Below are positions 42,500 through 51,360 of a stretch of DNA of 64,000 nt, piece after piece. A program made the translations under genes and the position numbers. This DNA is from Bacillus sp. FJAT-14578 (lineage in GTDB: Bacteria > Bacillota > Bacilli > Bacillales > Bacillaceae_H). The stretch is from contig NZ_AYSE01000007.1 of NCBI RefSeq assembly GCF_000504165.1, forward strand, positions 124,001 to 188,000. Reading direction: 5' to 3'. The notes beneath the pieces are model-generated. The model saw only the letters and a program-made list of their open reading frames with translations. It ran no database searches and was not told the origin of the DNA. Numbering within the stretch: the first letter of the stretch is position 1; every line of letters starts with the position of its first letter.

Positions 42500-43012
42500 T
42501 TATTTTACAAGTGAATATTGTTCAATCGATTGTAAAAATGACTTTTGCAATGCTTTTAATTGCTCGATATAAGCATCCGATACTTGCTGGAATTCTTCGC
42601 GAGCTTTTTGTTGCTCTTCCATTACTTGAGAGAGCGTTTGTTGGTATTGCTCCTGTGCTTGTTGAACAAACTGATAGCTTGTTTTGTTTTGATCTATAGA
42701 CACTTGCTGCAACTTTTGTATTGTTTCATGAACGCGGTTCGCCCATTGGTCATAAGAGTCTGCCGCAACATTTCCTGCTGTTTTACGCAAGTTTTCGCTT
42801 ACCTTTGCTTGAAGCTGTTCAACCTCTTGCTTCCATTGATGGTCTACTTGTTGAGCTTGTTCCAAGGCTTTGTTGACGAATTCCTTTTGCTGTTCCAAAG
42901 CTTTTACAGTCCATTGCTCGACTTGTTTGTTGTTTTCTAAAAGAGTGTTGAAACCTTTTGACCATTGTTCCCACATAGCATCAATTACAGAATCATACTT
43001 AACTGCTGACAT
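42500..43012 (-). CDS. phaP: Phasin PhaP
   Basis: 170-aa amphipathic, Gln-rich helical protein that coats polyhydroxyalkanoate granules. The sequence begins MSAVKYDSVIDAMWEQWSKG and continues as long helices rich in Gln, Glu and Lys (WTVKALEQQKEFVNKALEQA), as in Bacillus megaterium PhaP. ATG 43012 is chosen because AGGGAGGA is 9 nt upstream; an upstream in-frame start at 43036 is less likely. It lies downstream of phaQ on the same strand, the usual phaQP order, divergent from phaRBC. Confidence 0.87.
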   Translation of the reverse strand: MSAVKYDSVIDAMWEQWSKGFNTLLENNKQVEQWTVKALEQQKEFVNKALEQAQQVDHQWKQEVEQLQAKVSENLRKTAGNVAADSYDQWANRVHETIQKLQQVSIDQNKTSYQFVQQAQEQYQQTLSQVMEEQQKAREEFQQVSDAYIEQLKALQKSFLQSIEQYSLVK

Positions 43013-43186
43013 TAGAAAATTCCTCCCTAGGTTCACTGGCCATGCGAAGCGTATGTTGAAAGGAAAACAGATGCATAATTAAGAGTGTTCATAGATGTCC
43101 ACACCATCAACATTCCAACGAAAGTCGCTAAGCAGCCTTCATTTTTTTATATTGGAAACACAGCTGCAAACAGACTGTGCGAATCC

Positions 43187-43624
43187 CTATTTCTTATCTT
43201 TTTGTGACTCATCTTTTTGTTGTTTGGATGATGTACTGAAAGGAAAAAACATATCAGTATACATCGTGAAAAAAGAATTTAGCATGTTTTGGTATTGCTC
43301 TAATGAAGATGCCCACATCTTTAAATATTGCTCGCCTGCATCCGTGATGGAATAGATGCGGCGTGCGGGCCCGTCTGATGAAGTGTCCCATTCCGATTTG
43401 ATTAAGTTATCCTTTTCAAGCTGTCTCAATGTGCGATAAACATTTCCTTGATCGACGGAAGTAAATCCAAAGCTCATCAGTTGCTGAATTAGTTTGTAGC
43501 CATGGAGATTCCAGTTACGTAAACTTAACAGCAAAAAAGGGATCATAAAATTTTTAGGAGCGCCAGTGATGGCTTTTTCTAAATTGGTTTGTGTTCCGCT
43601 TTTGTTATCTTGATTTTCCGACAA
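43187..43624 (-). CDS. phaQ: PHB-responsive transcriptional repressor PhaQ (PadR family)
   Basis: 145-aa PadR-type winged-helix regulator. The DNA-binding part reads IPFLLLSLRNWNLHGYKLIQ, VDQGNVYRTLRQLEKDNLIK and SDGPARRIYSITDAGEQYL. In B. megaterium PhaQ senses poly-3-hydroxybutyrate and represses phaQP. TTG 43624 follows GGGGGG. The promoter on the minus strand (TTGACT 43731-43726, 17 nt, TAAATT 43708-43703) overlaps a perfect 13-bp dyad, the likely autoregulatory operator, and the same dyad precedes phaC. Confidence 0.9.
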   Translation of the reverse strand: MSENQDNKSGTQTNLEKAITGAPKNFMIPFLLLSLRNWNLHGYKLIQQLMSFGFTSVDQGNVYRTLRQLEKDNLIKSEWDTSSDGPARRIYSITDAGEQYLKMWASSLEQYQNMLNSFFTMYTDMFFPFSTSSKQQKDESQKDKK

Positions 43625-43696
43625 GGTGGATCCCCCCGTTTTTTTATCTATCCGAATGGATTGGAGTCTTTGTTCAATCTCCGCATTTTTTAATCT

Positions 43697-43731
43697 ATGT
43701 GTAATTTACACCTATATGGACCAAAAGTCAA
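43697..43731 (-). promoter_or_regulatory. phaQ promoter with overlapping palindromic operator
   Basis: Dyad GTGTAATTTACAC (43699-43711) covers the -10 TAAATT of the minus-strand promoter; the -35 TTGACT is at 43731-43726. Nearly the same dyad occurs at 45608-45620. Confidence 0.6.
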
Positions 43732-43824
43732 CTCGTTTCATATCATTTACAAAAATTTCACAATTCATTAAATAAATTCGACAATTTTCAACAAAACTTA
43801 TCAAAAAAAGCTAAATTTTTAGAA

Positions 43825-43853
43825 TTGTTTAAACCCGTTACACCTTTTATAAT
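43825..43853 (+). promoter_or_regulatory. Sigma-A promoter of the phaR-phaB-phaC side
   Basis: TTGTTT (43825-43830), 17-nt spacer, TATAAT (43848-43853). The ribosome-binding site AAGGAGG of the small leader ORF follows within 10 bp, so the transcript may be near-leaderless for that ORF or start just downstream. Confidence 0.55.
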
Positions 43854-43864
43854 AAGGAGGTAGC

Positions 43865-43942
43865 ATGAAAACAAGCAAGATACGGAACATCTGTTGGCAA
43901 TCGACAAAAGTGAAGAGGAAGCTTTGCTGTTATCATTTCTAA
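43865..43942 (+). pseudogene. Small ORF with strong ribosome-binding site ahead of phaR, probably frameshifted
   Basis: AAGGAGG (43854-43860) precedes ATG 43865. As written, the frame gives 25 odd basic residues with several Cys/Trp and ends at 43942, directly before an in-frame ATG. If the A-run at 43868-43871 had one more A, the product would be a more protein-like acidic 33-mer starting MKNKQDTEHLLAIDKSEEE and ending GKRYKS (stop near 43967). This suggests a frameshifted small gene or a sequence error. Identity unknown. A leader peptide acting on phaR translation is another possibility. Confidence 0.4.
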
Positions 43943-44008
43943 ATGGTAAAAGGTATAAAAGTTGAGGCAAGCCATCACTTTTACATGAAACGAAAGGAGA
44001 TGGAAGTT

Positions 44009-44626
44009 TTGGATCAACAGAAAGTATACGATCCATTTTTGGCGTGGAAGGAAATGTACGATAAGACAGAGTCTTATTGGGGCAAGGTACTTGGCGAAAA
44101 CATGAATAAAGAGGAATTCTCTCAATGGATGGGGAACGTCCTCAATTTAAATCTTCAATATCATCATGCGTTGAACGAAACAACGGGCCGTTATTTTCAG
44201 CAAGTGAATATCCCGACAAAAGATGATGTTGCTAACGTTGCATCATTAGTCATCAATGTAGAAGAAAAAGTAGAAGCATTGGAAGACCGTTTGGATGAAT
44301 GGCACGATGCGCAGGCTCAAGATAACAGCGCACTTTATAAACGCGAATTAAGCAAAATTAAAACTGACGTCAAGTCTCTGGAAAAGAAGCTTGATCAAGT
44401 ATTAGAAGCTATTGAACAGCAGCAGCAATTTCAATCAAAGCTTCAAAATGAACTTCAAAGCACACTTCAAGAACAGCTTCAACAAAAGCTGCAGCAGCAA
44501 AACAAACAGTTACAAGCATCCTTTCAAGAACAATTAAAGCTTCAAGAGCAAGCTGCAGCAAAAGATACGAAAGAGCCTATTAAAGCACAAGCGCCTGTTA
44601 AAGAAACAAAGGGGCAGCAAAAGTAA
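44009..44626 (+). CDS. phaR: PHA synthase subunit PhaR (class IV)
   Basis: 205-aa partner subunit that class IV PHA synthase needs for activity. It begins MDQQKVYDPFLAWKEMYDKT, close to the B. megaterium PhaR start, continues with WGNVLNLNLQYHH-like helices and ends in a long Gln-rich coiled coil. TTG 44009 is preferred because AAGGAG (43994-43999) is 9 nt upstream and the homologous N-terminus begins there. A longer frame from ATG 43943 has no ribosome-binding site. Order phaR-phaB-phaC on the + strand, divergent from phaQ-phaP, is the classical Bacillus cluster. Confidence 0.88.
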   Translation: MDQQKVYDPFLAWKEMYDKTESYWGKVLGENMNKEEFSQWMGNVLNLNLQYHHALNETTGRYFQQVNIPTKDDVANVASLVINVEEKVEALEDRLDEWHDAQAQDNSALYKRELSKIKTDVKSLEKKLDQVLEAIEQQQQFQSKLQNELQSTLQEQLQQKLQQQNKQLQASFQEQLKLQEQAAAKDTKEPIKAQAPVKETKGQQK

Positions 44627-44738
44627 TCGTAATAACAAAGTGAATTGGTAGTACCTGCTATAAGATGCAGAATTATATAAATTTACTACAGCACGATACA
44701 TTAAAAAATTACTAGCTGAAGCAAAGGGGATTTTTTTC

Positions 44739-45482
44739 ATGATGACATTAGAGGGTAAAGTAGCAATCGTAACAGGCGGATCAAAAGGGATCGGAGCAAC
44801 AATCGCAAAGGAACTTGCTTCTCATGGGGTAAAAGTCGCTGTAAACTATAACAGCAGCGCAGAAGCAGCAGAAAAAGTGGTAAATGAAATTAAAGAAAAC
44901 GGCGGCGAATGCATTGCGATTCAGGCGGACGTTTCTTATCCAGACCAAGCAAAGCGCCTTGTAGAAGAAACAAAAGAAGCATTCGGCCAGCTTGACATTC
45001 TTGTAAATAATGCAGGTATTACACGTGACCGTTCATTCAAAAAGCTTTCTCATGAAGATTGGACAAAAGTAATTGATGTGAACTTAAATAGTGTATACAA
45101 CACAACGACAGCTTCTCTTACATACTTGCTTGAATCCGAAGGTGGCCGCGTTATCAATATTTCTTCCATCATCGGTCAAGCAGGCGGCTTTGGTCAAACA
45201 AACTACTCTGCAGCAAAAGCAGGTATGATTGGTTTCACGAAGTCTTTAGCACTTGAGCTTGCTAAAACAAATGTAACCGTTAACGCTATTTGCCCAGGTT
45301 TCATTGAAACAGAAATGGTTATGGCTATTCCGGAAGATATTCGTCAGCAAATCGTGTCAAAAATTCCAAAACGCCGCTTTGGGCAAGCGGAAGAGATTGC
45401 CCGCGGCATTGTGTACTTATGTCAAGACGGCGCTTATATTACAGGTCAGCAGTTAAACATCAACGGCGGATTATACATGTAA
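44739..45482 (+). CDS. phaB: Acetoacetyl-CoA reductase PhaB
   Basis: 247-aa short-chain dehydrogenase that reduces acetoacetyl-CoA to (R)-3-hydroxybutyryl-CoA with NADPH for PHB synthesis. Motifs: VTGGSKGIGATIA (cofactor), NNAGITRD, catalytic Ser in ISSIIGQAGGFGQTNYSAAK with Tyr and Lys, and the C-terminal NINGGLYM. It resembles FabG as well as PhaB, and the position between phaR and phaC decides the call. ATG 44739 follows AAAGGGGA. Confidence 0.9.
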   Translation: MMTLEGKVAIVTGGSKGIGATIAKELASHGVKVAVNYNSSAEAAEKVVNEIKENGGECIAIQADVSYPDQAKRLVEETKEAFGQLDILVNNAGITRDRSFKKLSHEDWTKVIDVNLNSVYNTTTASLTYLLESEGGRVINISSIIGQAGGFGQTNYSAAKAGMIGFTKSLALELAKTNVTVNAICPGFIETEMVMAIPEDIRQQIVSKIPKRRFGQAEEIARGIVYLCQDGAYITGQQLNINGGLYM

Positions 45483-45522
45483 TTAAGTTAGGGAAATCAA
45501 CATATACAGTACAAGATTCCGG

Positions 45523-45561
45523 CTCGTATGACACCCTCTGTTGAAAGGGGGGTGTCACGAG
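45523..45561. terminator. Hairpin between phaB and phaC
   Basis: CTCGT.GACACCC pairs with GGGTGTC.ACGAG. There is no clear T-run, so it could cause partial termination or stabilise the upstream mRNA end. Confidence 0.4.
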
Positions 45562-45606
45562 CGGACATGTAACTGTTTTTTCCCTGACTTTTTTCACTGC
45601 TATATA

Positions 45607-45621
45607 TGTGTAAATTACATG
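45607..45621. promoter_or_regulatory. PhaQ-type operator candidate upstream of phaC
   Basis: TGTGTAAATTACATG is a near-perfect dyad around 45614, matching the phaQ dyad GTGTAATTTACAC in all but two bases. It lies 51 bp before the phaC start in a promoter-like AT-rich stretch. Confidence 0.5.
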
Positions 45622-45671
45622 TATTGGTTTTGGGACAATACTCTGACTTTTTTGAAAGGTTGTGAAGGAAC

Positions 45672-46760
45672 ATGGCAGTATCACCTATACAAGAATGGGA
45701 AAAAATGATGCAATCCGTGCCAAAGGAATATAAACAGTCTGCGCGCCGTTTTAAGCGTGCATTTGAAATTTTAACAGCAGAAGCAGAGCCGGAAGTGGGC
45801 TTAACACCGAAAGAAGTGATTTGGAAGAAAAATAAGGCGCAGCTGTACCGCTATACTCCAAAGAAAGAGCAGCTTCACCGTACTCCGATTTTAATGGTGT
45901 ATGCATTGATTAATAAACCGTATATTTTGGATTTGACTCCAGGAAACAGTCTTGTGGAATATCTCATGGACCGCGGATTTGATGTGTATTTGCTTGATTG
46001 GGGTACACCGGGTCTCGAAGATGCAGACATGAAGCTTGATGATTATATTTTGGACTATATTCCAAGAGCAGCCAAAAAAGTGTTAAAAACATCGGGTGCT
46101 TCTGATTTGTCCATTCTTGGTTATTGTATGGGCGGTACAATGTTATCCATCTCTGCCGCTTTAAATGAAGAGCTTCCAATCAAGAATTTAATTTTTATGA
46201 CGAGCCCGTTTGATTTTTCCGATACAGGCTTATATGGTTCATTTTTAGATGAGCGTTATTTCAATGTTGATAAAGTGGTGGATACATTAGGAAATGTTCC
46301 TCCTGAAATGATCGACTTCGGAAACAAAATGTTAAAGCCAATCACTAATTTTTACGGTCCATATGTGACGCTTGTCGACCGCTCTGAAAATCAGCGTTTT
46401 GTTGAGAGTTGGAAGCTGATGCAAAAGTGGGTAGGAGATGGAATTCCATTCCCGGGCGAAGCTTACCGCCAGTGGATTCGCGAATTCTATCAGCAAAACA
46501 AACTCATTAACGGGGAACTTACTATTCGCGGACGTAAAGTGGACTTATCCAATATTAAAGCCAATGTCTTGAATATTGCGGCAAGCCGTGACCATATCGC
46601 GATGCCTCATCAGGTGGAAGCGTTAATGGATGTTATCTCCAGTAAGGATAAAGAATTCAAATTGCTGCAAACAGGACACGTATCCGTAGTATTCGGTCCA
46701 AAAGCTGTAAAAGAAACGTACCCATCGATTGGGGATTGGTTAGAACCTCGCTCTAAATAA
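45672..46760 (+). CDS. phaC: Class IV poly(3-hydroxyalkanoate) synthase PhaC
   Basis: 362-aa catalytic subunit that polymerises (R)-3-hydroxyacyl-CoA into granules together with PhaR. An alpha/beta hydrolase fold with lipase-like box GYCMGG gives nucleophile Cys152; Asp307 (ASRDHI) and His336 (TGHVSV) complete the triad. Other family signatures: PYILDLTPGNSLVEYLMDRG, VYLLDWGTPG. Length is typical of class III/IV (about 360 aa). ATG 45672 follows GGTTGTGAAGGAAC. It may have its own promoter overlapping a PhaQ-like operator, and a strong terminator follows. Confidence 0.95.
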   Translation: MAVSPIQEWEKMMQSVPKEYKQSARRFKRAFEILTAEAEPEVGLTPKEVIWKKNKAQLYRYTPKKEQLHRTPILMVYALINKPYILDLTPGNSLVEYLMDRGFDVYLLDWGTPGLEDADMKLDDYILDYIPRAAKKVLKTSGASDLSILGYCMGGTMLSISAALNEELPIKNLIFMTSPFDFSDTGLYGSFLDERYFNVDKVVDTLGNVPPEMIDFGNKMLKPITNFYGPYVTLVDRSENQRFVESWKLMQKWVGDGIPFPGEAYRQWIREFYQQNKLINGELTIRGRKVDLSNIKANVLNIAASRDHIAMPHQVEALMDVISSKDKEFKLLQTGHVSVVFGPKAVKETYPSIGDWLEPRSK

Positions 46761-46769
46761 GCGAAATCG

Positions 46770-46817
46770 AAAAGGTGTACAAAAGCTGCATATATGTGGC
46801 TTTTGTACACCTTTTTT
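46770..46817 (+). terminator. Rho-independent terminator of phaC
   Basis: AAAAGGTGTACAAAAGC pairs with GCTTTTGTACACCTTTT around a 12-nt loop, followed by TT. Confidence 0.85.
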
Positions 46818-46819
46818 CG

Positions 46820-46880
46820 TTTATCCCGCATTAACGGGCAGTAAGACCCCTACTTCAAGACTTTCGAGAGTACTTGCATC
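46820..46880 (-). repeat. Dispersed repeat family D, inverted copy 3
   Basis: TTTATCCCGCATTAACGGGC, then AGTAAGACCCC and TACTTCAAGAC, the reverse complement of the blocks at 21333 and 35010. Apart from this and the family A copy, 46761-47155 holds nothing I recognise. Confidence 0.6.
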
Positions 46881-46986
46881 TAATAAGAGAAAAAGGATTC
46901 ATGACGTTTTCTTTCCTGTTAGAGAGGGTAAAGAAAGGGAAATAATAAAGAGAAGAATGAGAGGGATGGATGATGTTTTTACATAT

Positions 46987-47115
46987 AGGATGACGTAAAA
47001 GGGCAAAACCAGCCCTTTTACGTCATCCTAATGAAAGACCCCGTCTTGGAAGTCCAGTGAAATCAGGATTTCGTGACGGGGCCTTTCAATAAAAATAATG
47101 TTTGTGGCCTGTTTA
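46987..47115 (+). repeat. Dispersed repeat family A, full copy 4
   Basis: Stem 1: AGGATGACGTAAAAGGG with CCCTTTTACGTCATCCT. Stem 2: TGAAAGACCCCGTC ... GACGGGGCCTTTCA. Tail: TTTGTGGCCTGTTTAAG. It lies just after the glcF stop codon. Confidence 0.75.
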
Positions 47116-47155
47116 AGATTTGAGAGACAGCCAATCTATGGTCTCTAATGAACCA

Positions 47156-48490
47156 TTAATCTTTTTTAGCGAATGTTGCTGCTTCCAATAGTAAATCCAC
47201 AATATGGACTGCACGCATTTTGTCGGATAACCCTTCCCGTTCGATTCCGAGTTTCATTTGCAGCAAACAGCCCGGATTTGCTGTAACGATGGTAGTGGCA
47301 CTCGTTTTTTTCGCGTATTCCATCTTATGATCTAAAATTTGCATCGACATTTCCGATTCGACTACGTTATAAATTCCGGCAGAGCCGCAGCAGCTATCGG
47401 CTCCCTTCATTTCACGGAACTCGACGCCTTCAATGGCCTTCAATAAACTTCTTGGCTCTCCTGAGGTTCGCATCACGTTTCGCAGGTGGCAGGAATCTTG
47501 ATAAGTCACCACTTGGTCCGGCAAGCGAAGCGGCTGTTTGTCGAATTCAAGTTCTATGAGTACGGATGAAATGTCTTTTAGTTTATCAACAAAAGCTTTT
47601 GCACGGTCTTTCCATTGCGGATCGTGCTTCAATAAGTGATCGTATTCCACTAAGAATCCGCCGCAGCCCCCGGCATTTGTGATGATGTAATCGACCTGTA
47701 AATCTTCAAATGCTTGAATATTGCGTTTCGCTAATTCTTTTGCTCCGTCTTTTTCACCGCTATGGCCGTGAAGGGCGCCGCAGCATGCTTGATTTTCGGG
47801 AATGACAATTTCGCATCCTGCCGTTTGAAGAAGTTTCATTGTAGCATTGTTCGTTTCTAAAAACATCGTATCCATTAAGCAACCCGAGAAGAATGCCACC
47901 CGTTTTTTCTTTGTGCCTTCTGCTTGAAGGTGAGTAGGGCGGTTCTTCATTTCCTTCATGGAGGGAACCTTCGGAAGTACTTTTTCCATCGATGTTAAGT
48001 TGTCCGGCAGGATGTTGATGAGTCCTGTTTTATGGGCAAAGGTCTGCAAGCCGGATCGCTGGTAAATGCCGATTAATCCAGTCAACGTGCGCATCCGGTT
48101 TTGATGCGGGAAGAGCTCTTCAAATACGACTTTACGCACCGCTCTTACGGGTAATGAATGCTTTTTGTTTTGATTGATGATATCACGCGCTTCTTCGAGA
48201 AGGTGACCATATTTGACGCCAGACGGACAAACAGGTTCGCAGGCACGACAGCCGAGGCAAAGCTCCAGCGTTCGTTCTACATCTTCGTCCGGCTCAATCA
48301 AACCATCGACGACGGCTTTCATTAGCGCGATTCTGCCTCTTGGCGAGTGGGACTCTTTATAACCTGACTCAATATATGTCGGGCAAGATGGCAAGCAAAA
48401 GCCGCAGCGCATACAGTTCAGCAATTGGTCTTCATCCATGCGTTCTTTAAATTGCTCTTGAATGGTTTCACGTTCTTTCACTGTTGTCAT
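47156..48490 (-). CDS. glcF: Glycolate oxidase iron-sulfur subunit GlcF
   Basis: 444-aa iron-sulfur subunit that carries electrons from GlcD during oxidation of glycolate (or a related 2-hydroxyacid) to glyoxylate. Two 4Fe-4S motifs are near the N-terminus (CMRCGFCLPSCP and CLGCRACEPVCP). Two cysteine-rich CCG domains follow, with NQACCGALHGHSG and ADSCCGSAG. It overlaps glcD by 4 bp (ATGA) in the order glcD-glcF. Corresponds to YsfD of B. subtilis by context. GlcE is absent, as in Bacillus. Confidence 0.92.
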   Translation of the reverse strand: MTTVKERETIQEQFKERMDEDQLLNCMRCGFCLPSCPTYIESGYKESHSPRGRIALMKAVVDGLIEPDEDVERTLELCLGCRACEPVCPSGVKYGHLLEEARDIINQNKKHSLPVRAVRKVVFEELFPHQNRMRTLTGLIGIYQRSGLQTFAHKTGLINILPDNLTSMEKVLPKVPSMKEMKNRPTHLQAEGTKKKRVAFFSGCLMDTMFLETNNATMKLLQTAGCEIVIPENQACCGALHGHSGEKDGAKELAKRNIQAFEDLQVDYIITNAGGCGGFLVEYDHLLKHDPQWKDRAKAFVDKLKDISSVLIELEFDKQPLRLPDQVVTYQDSCHLRNVMRTSGEPRSLLKAIEGVEFREMKGADSCCGSAGIYNVVESEMSMQILDHKMEYAKKTSATTIVTANPGCLLQMKLGIEREGLSDKMRAVHIVDLLLEAATFAKKD

Positions 48491-49899
48491 TTTGTTACCA
48501 CCACACGTTTACGAGATTCTTTGGCAAAGACTTTGCCTGGGTTCATGATGTTATTCGGATCAAATGCATTCTTAATACCCTGCATGGCTGCAATGCCTTC
48601 TTTCCCGAGCTTTAATTCAAGGTAGGGGGCTTTCATGACGCCGACGCCGTGTTCCCCTGTAATTGTGCCGCCAAGCTCGATGGCCTTTTCGAAGATTTCG
48701 GCGAATGCCTTCTCTACACGTTCGATTTCGTCATGATTACGTGAATCGGTTGGGCATGTCGGATGAAGATTTCCATCGCCGGCATGGCCGAATGTACAAA
48801 TTTTCACGTCATATTTTGCAGCAATTTCATTGATGGCCCGTACCATTTTGGCAATCTCGGAGCGTGGAACGGTTGCGTCCTCTAAGATGGTTGTCGGCTT
48901 TAAGCGGGCAAGTGCAGATAGAGCAGAACGTCTTGCCGTCGCCAGTGCGGTTGCGTGTTCTACAGATTGCGCTATTTCCACGGATACAGCATTTTCTGTT
49001 TTGCACAATTCAGCGATTTTTTGAATATCGCGGTCAACCACTTCTAAAGGTCCATCCTGTTCAATTAACAGAACTGCTTCCACATTTGTCGGAAGGCCGA
49101 CTTTAGCGAAATCCTCGACCACTTCAAGTGTTGCTTTATCTAAAAACTCAAGTGTAGTAGGAATAATTTTGTTAGCAATAATTTTTGATACCGAGCGGGC
49201 AGCTGCATCAATGTCTTGATATAAAGCAAGCATGGTTTTCTTTGTTTCCGGCATTGGCACAAGCTTGAGCGTTGCTTCTGTAATAATGCCAAGCGTACCT
49301 TCAGAGCCGACAAATAAACGTGTTAAATCATAGCCGGCTACGTCCTTTGCGAGTTTGCCGCCGGTACGGATAATGTCACCATTCGCCAAAACGATTTGAA
49401 GGGCGATGACATAATCGCGTGTTACCCCATATTTCAAGCCGCGAAGACCGCCGGAATTTTCGTTGATGTTGCCGCCAATCGTCGAGATTTTCATAGAGCT
49501 TGGATCGGGAGGATAAAATAGGCCTTTTGCTTCAATGGCATTAATCATATCCAGTGTGATCACACCCGGCTGTACCGTTATCGTCAAGTTTTCTTCATCT
49601 ATTTCTAGAATTTGGTTCATATGTTTGAAAAGCAAGACGATGCCGCCTTCCGTCGGGCATGTGCCTGCACAAAGATTCGTTCCGGAACCGCGGGGGACGA
49701 GCGGAATTTTATGTTCATTACAAACTTTTACGATTTCCGCGACTTCCTTCGTATGGCGGGGAGCAATGACAGCGTCCGGCATCGATTGGAATTGAGGAGT
49801 GGCATCATAGGAATAAACAAGACGTCCCGCTTTGGAATCGTCGTAGTTTTCTTGGCCGACAATGTCTGTCAGCATTGCTTTTATAGTTGCAGTAATCAT
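48487..49899 (-). CDS. glcD: Glycolate oxidase FAD subunit GlcD
   Basis: 470-aa FAD-binding oxidase subunit (FAD_binding_4 / FAD-oxidase_C). Motifs: PLVPRGSGTNLCAGTCPTEG (pyrophosphate binding), GGNINENSGGLRGLKYGVTR, FVGSEGTLGIITEATLKL, CTFGHAGDGNLHPT and ITGEHGVGVMKAP. Oxidises glycolate or D-lactate-like hydroxyacids, passing electrons to GlcF. Corresponds to YsfC of B. subtilis. A CdaR-type regulator is encoded upstream, as in the ysfBCD locus. Confidence 0.92.
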   Translation of the reverse strand: MITATIKAMLTDIVGQENYDDSKAGRLVYSYDATPQFQSMPDAVIAPRHTKEVAEIVKVCNEHKIPLVPRGSGTNLCAGTCPTEGGIVLLFKHMNQILEIDEENLTITVQPGVITLDMINAIEAKGLFYPPDPSSMKISTIGGNINENSGGLRGLKYGVTRDYVIALQIVLANGDIIRTGGKLAKDVAGYDLTRLFVGSEGTLGIITEATLKLVPMPETKKTMLALYQDIDAAARSVSKIIANKIIPTTLEFLDKATLEVVEDFAKVGLPTNVEAVLLIEQDGPLEVVDRDIQKIAELCKTENAVSVEIAQSVEHATALATARRSALSALARLKPTTILEDATVPRSEIAKMVRAINEIAAKYDVKICTFGHAGDGNLHPTCPTDSRNHDEIERVEKAFAEIFEKAIELGGTITGEHGVGVMKAPYLELKLGKEGIAAMQGIKNAFDPNNIMNPGKVFAKESRKRVVVTK

Positions 49900-50006
49900 C
49901 TATTTCTCATCCTTTTCTGAAGACGTAGGGTATAGAAAGTCAGGTTTCTCTTACTGTCCATCATAAAGGATACAGCCTGCCGGTTCTATGGATGAATATA
50001 TAAAAT

Positions 50007-51140
50007 TCATCCGCTTTCATTCTGTTTTTTTAGATGATCATCTAAAAAATAAAGGGACAAGTAGAGACTTACAACATCCGGGAAATGTTTGAGATTCAAC
50101 CCTGTTAACTCCTCCAACTTTTTGATGCGGTAGTGGAGTGTATTGATATGAATGTGAAGGATTTCTGCCGTTTGTTTGAGGGACATGTTTTGTTGGAAGA
50201 ACACCCTGAATGTTTCCAGAAGCTCTTCCTGTTCCAATACGGAATGCAGCACCCTTCCTATAAATTCCTTGCGCGTAGGTAAAGAAATATCTTCGAGGCA
50301 CATCTCAAGGCGCAAATCCGCATCGAAAATGATGGTGTTTTCTCTCATGGCTACCGTCAATGCACGTTCTGCTTGTTCATACGATTTTTTTAATTCATGT
50401 CCCTCGACCGGTTGTCCGATGCCAAAGGAAGCGGAGGTGTTCCAAGTTTCTTCGATGAACCCTTTAAGCTGTTTCACTTTGTGCATGGTGGTCTCTTTCG
50501 GCATGTTTTGTTGAACGTGTTGGATAATAAGGAAGCGGTCGTTTCCCCAGCGTACAAACAAGTCGTGGTCATGCTCACCGTTCCATAGGTGAATCAATTG
50601 CCATATATCTTCATTCAAAAATGTTTGATGTTCGTTCAAATAAGCTAAAATTAATTGTCGGTCAGCTTGTAAATCGACTTTCAACAAATTGGCACGATCG
50701 ATGAATGGTTGGGACCAGTCCTTTAATTGAAGCCAGTCGAAAACGAACGCCTCCAGCATTCGGGAGCGCCACTGAAGCTGATCTGAATGATAGCTATCTT
50801 GGATAAGCAGTTCTGTTATTTTTTTCAGCAGCTCCCCATATGGTAAAATATGATCGGGATCACCGGTGATTCCAATGACGCCGATGACGTCATGAGAGAA
50901 GAAGATGGGCAGGTTGAGACCCGATTTCACACCCTCCAACCGCTGTTCATCTTCTTTTGTGATAACGATTTTTCGGCGTTCTTTTACACTAAGAAGAGCT
51001 CCCTCATGGAAGGTGCCGAGCCGTTTTTCGTCAGTACTGGCGATGATGGTCCCGTCTGTATGGACGATAATGATGTCCTCATCGATTAGTTTTTTAACTT
51101 CATGAATGATTTTTTTGGCTAAAGAAGGTAAAAGTAACAA
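50007..51140 (-). CDS. CdaR-family regulator of glycolate genes (YsfB-like)
   Basis: 377-aa transcriptional regulator. The N-terminal sugar-diacid recognition domain (about 1-135; IIIVHTDGTIIASTDEKRLG, GVIGITGDPDHILPYGELLK) is joined to a GGDEF-like middle part and a C-terminal PucR-type helix-turn-helix (MSLKQTAEILHIHINTLHYR, then KKLEELTGLNLK). TTG 51140 follows GGAGG. In B. subtilis a homologue, YsfB, precedes ysfCD (glcDF), so it probably activates the two downstream glycolate oxidase genes. The ligand is presumably glycolate or a related acid (inference). Confidence 0.85.
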   Translation of the reverse strand: MLLLPSLAKKIIHEVKKLIDEDIIIVHTDGTIIASTDEKRLGTFHEGALLSVKERRKIVITKEDEQRLEGVKSGLNLPIFFSHDVIGVIGITGDPDHILPYGELLKKITELLIQDSYHSDQLQWRSRMLEAFVFDWLQLKDWSQPFIDRANLLKVDLQADRQLILAYLNEHQTFLNEDIWQLIHLWNGEHDHDLFVRWGNDRFLIIQHVQQNMPKETTMHKVKQLKGFIEETWNTSASFGIGQPVEGHELKKSYEQAERALTVAMRENTIIFDADLRLEMCLEDISLPTRKEFIGRVLHSVLEQEELLETFRVFFQQNMSLKQTAEILHIHINTLHYRIKKLEELTGLNLKHFPDVVSLYLSLYFLDDHLKKQNESG

Positions 51141-51360
51141 GAGAATACCTCCAAAGAATTTTTTCTTTATTATACATGATTGGACAATTGGACAAGATGT
51201 CTTTCATTCTTGTAGAATTTATCATTCCCCGACAGAAGACTCCCACCTCAAGAAATCTGAAGAGTGTAACCCGATAAGTAGGTGGGAGATGAATGCCGAT
51301 TGGTATTAGCCAAAACTTTCCTTTCTATAGTATAATTAGAACGAATGTTCCTATTGGGAG

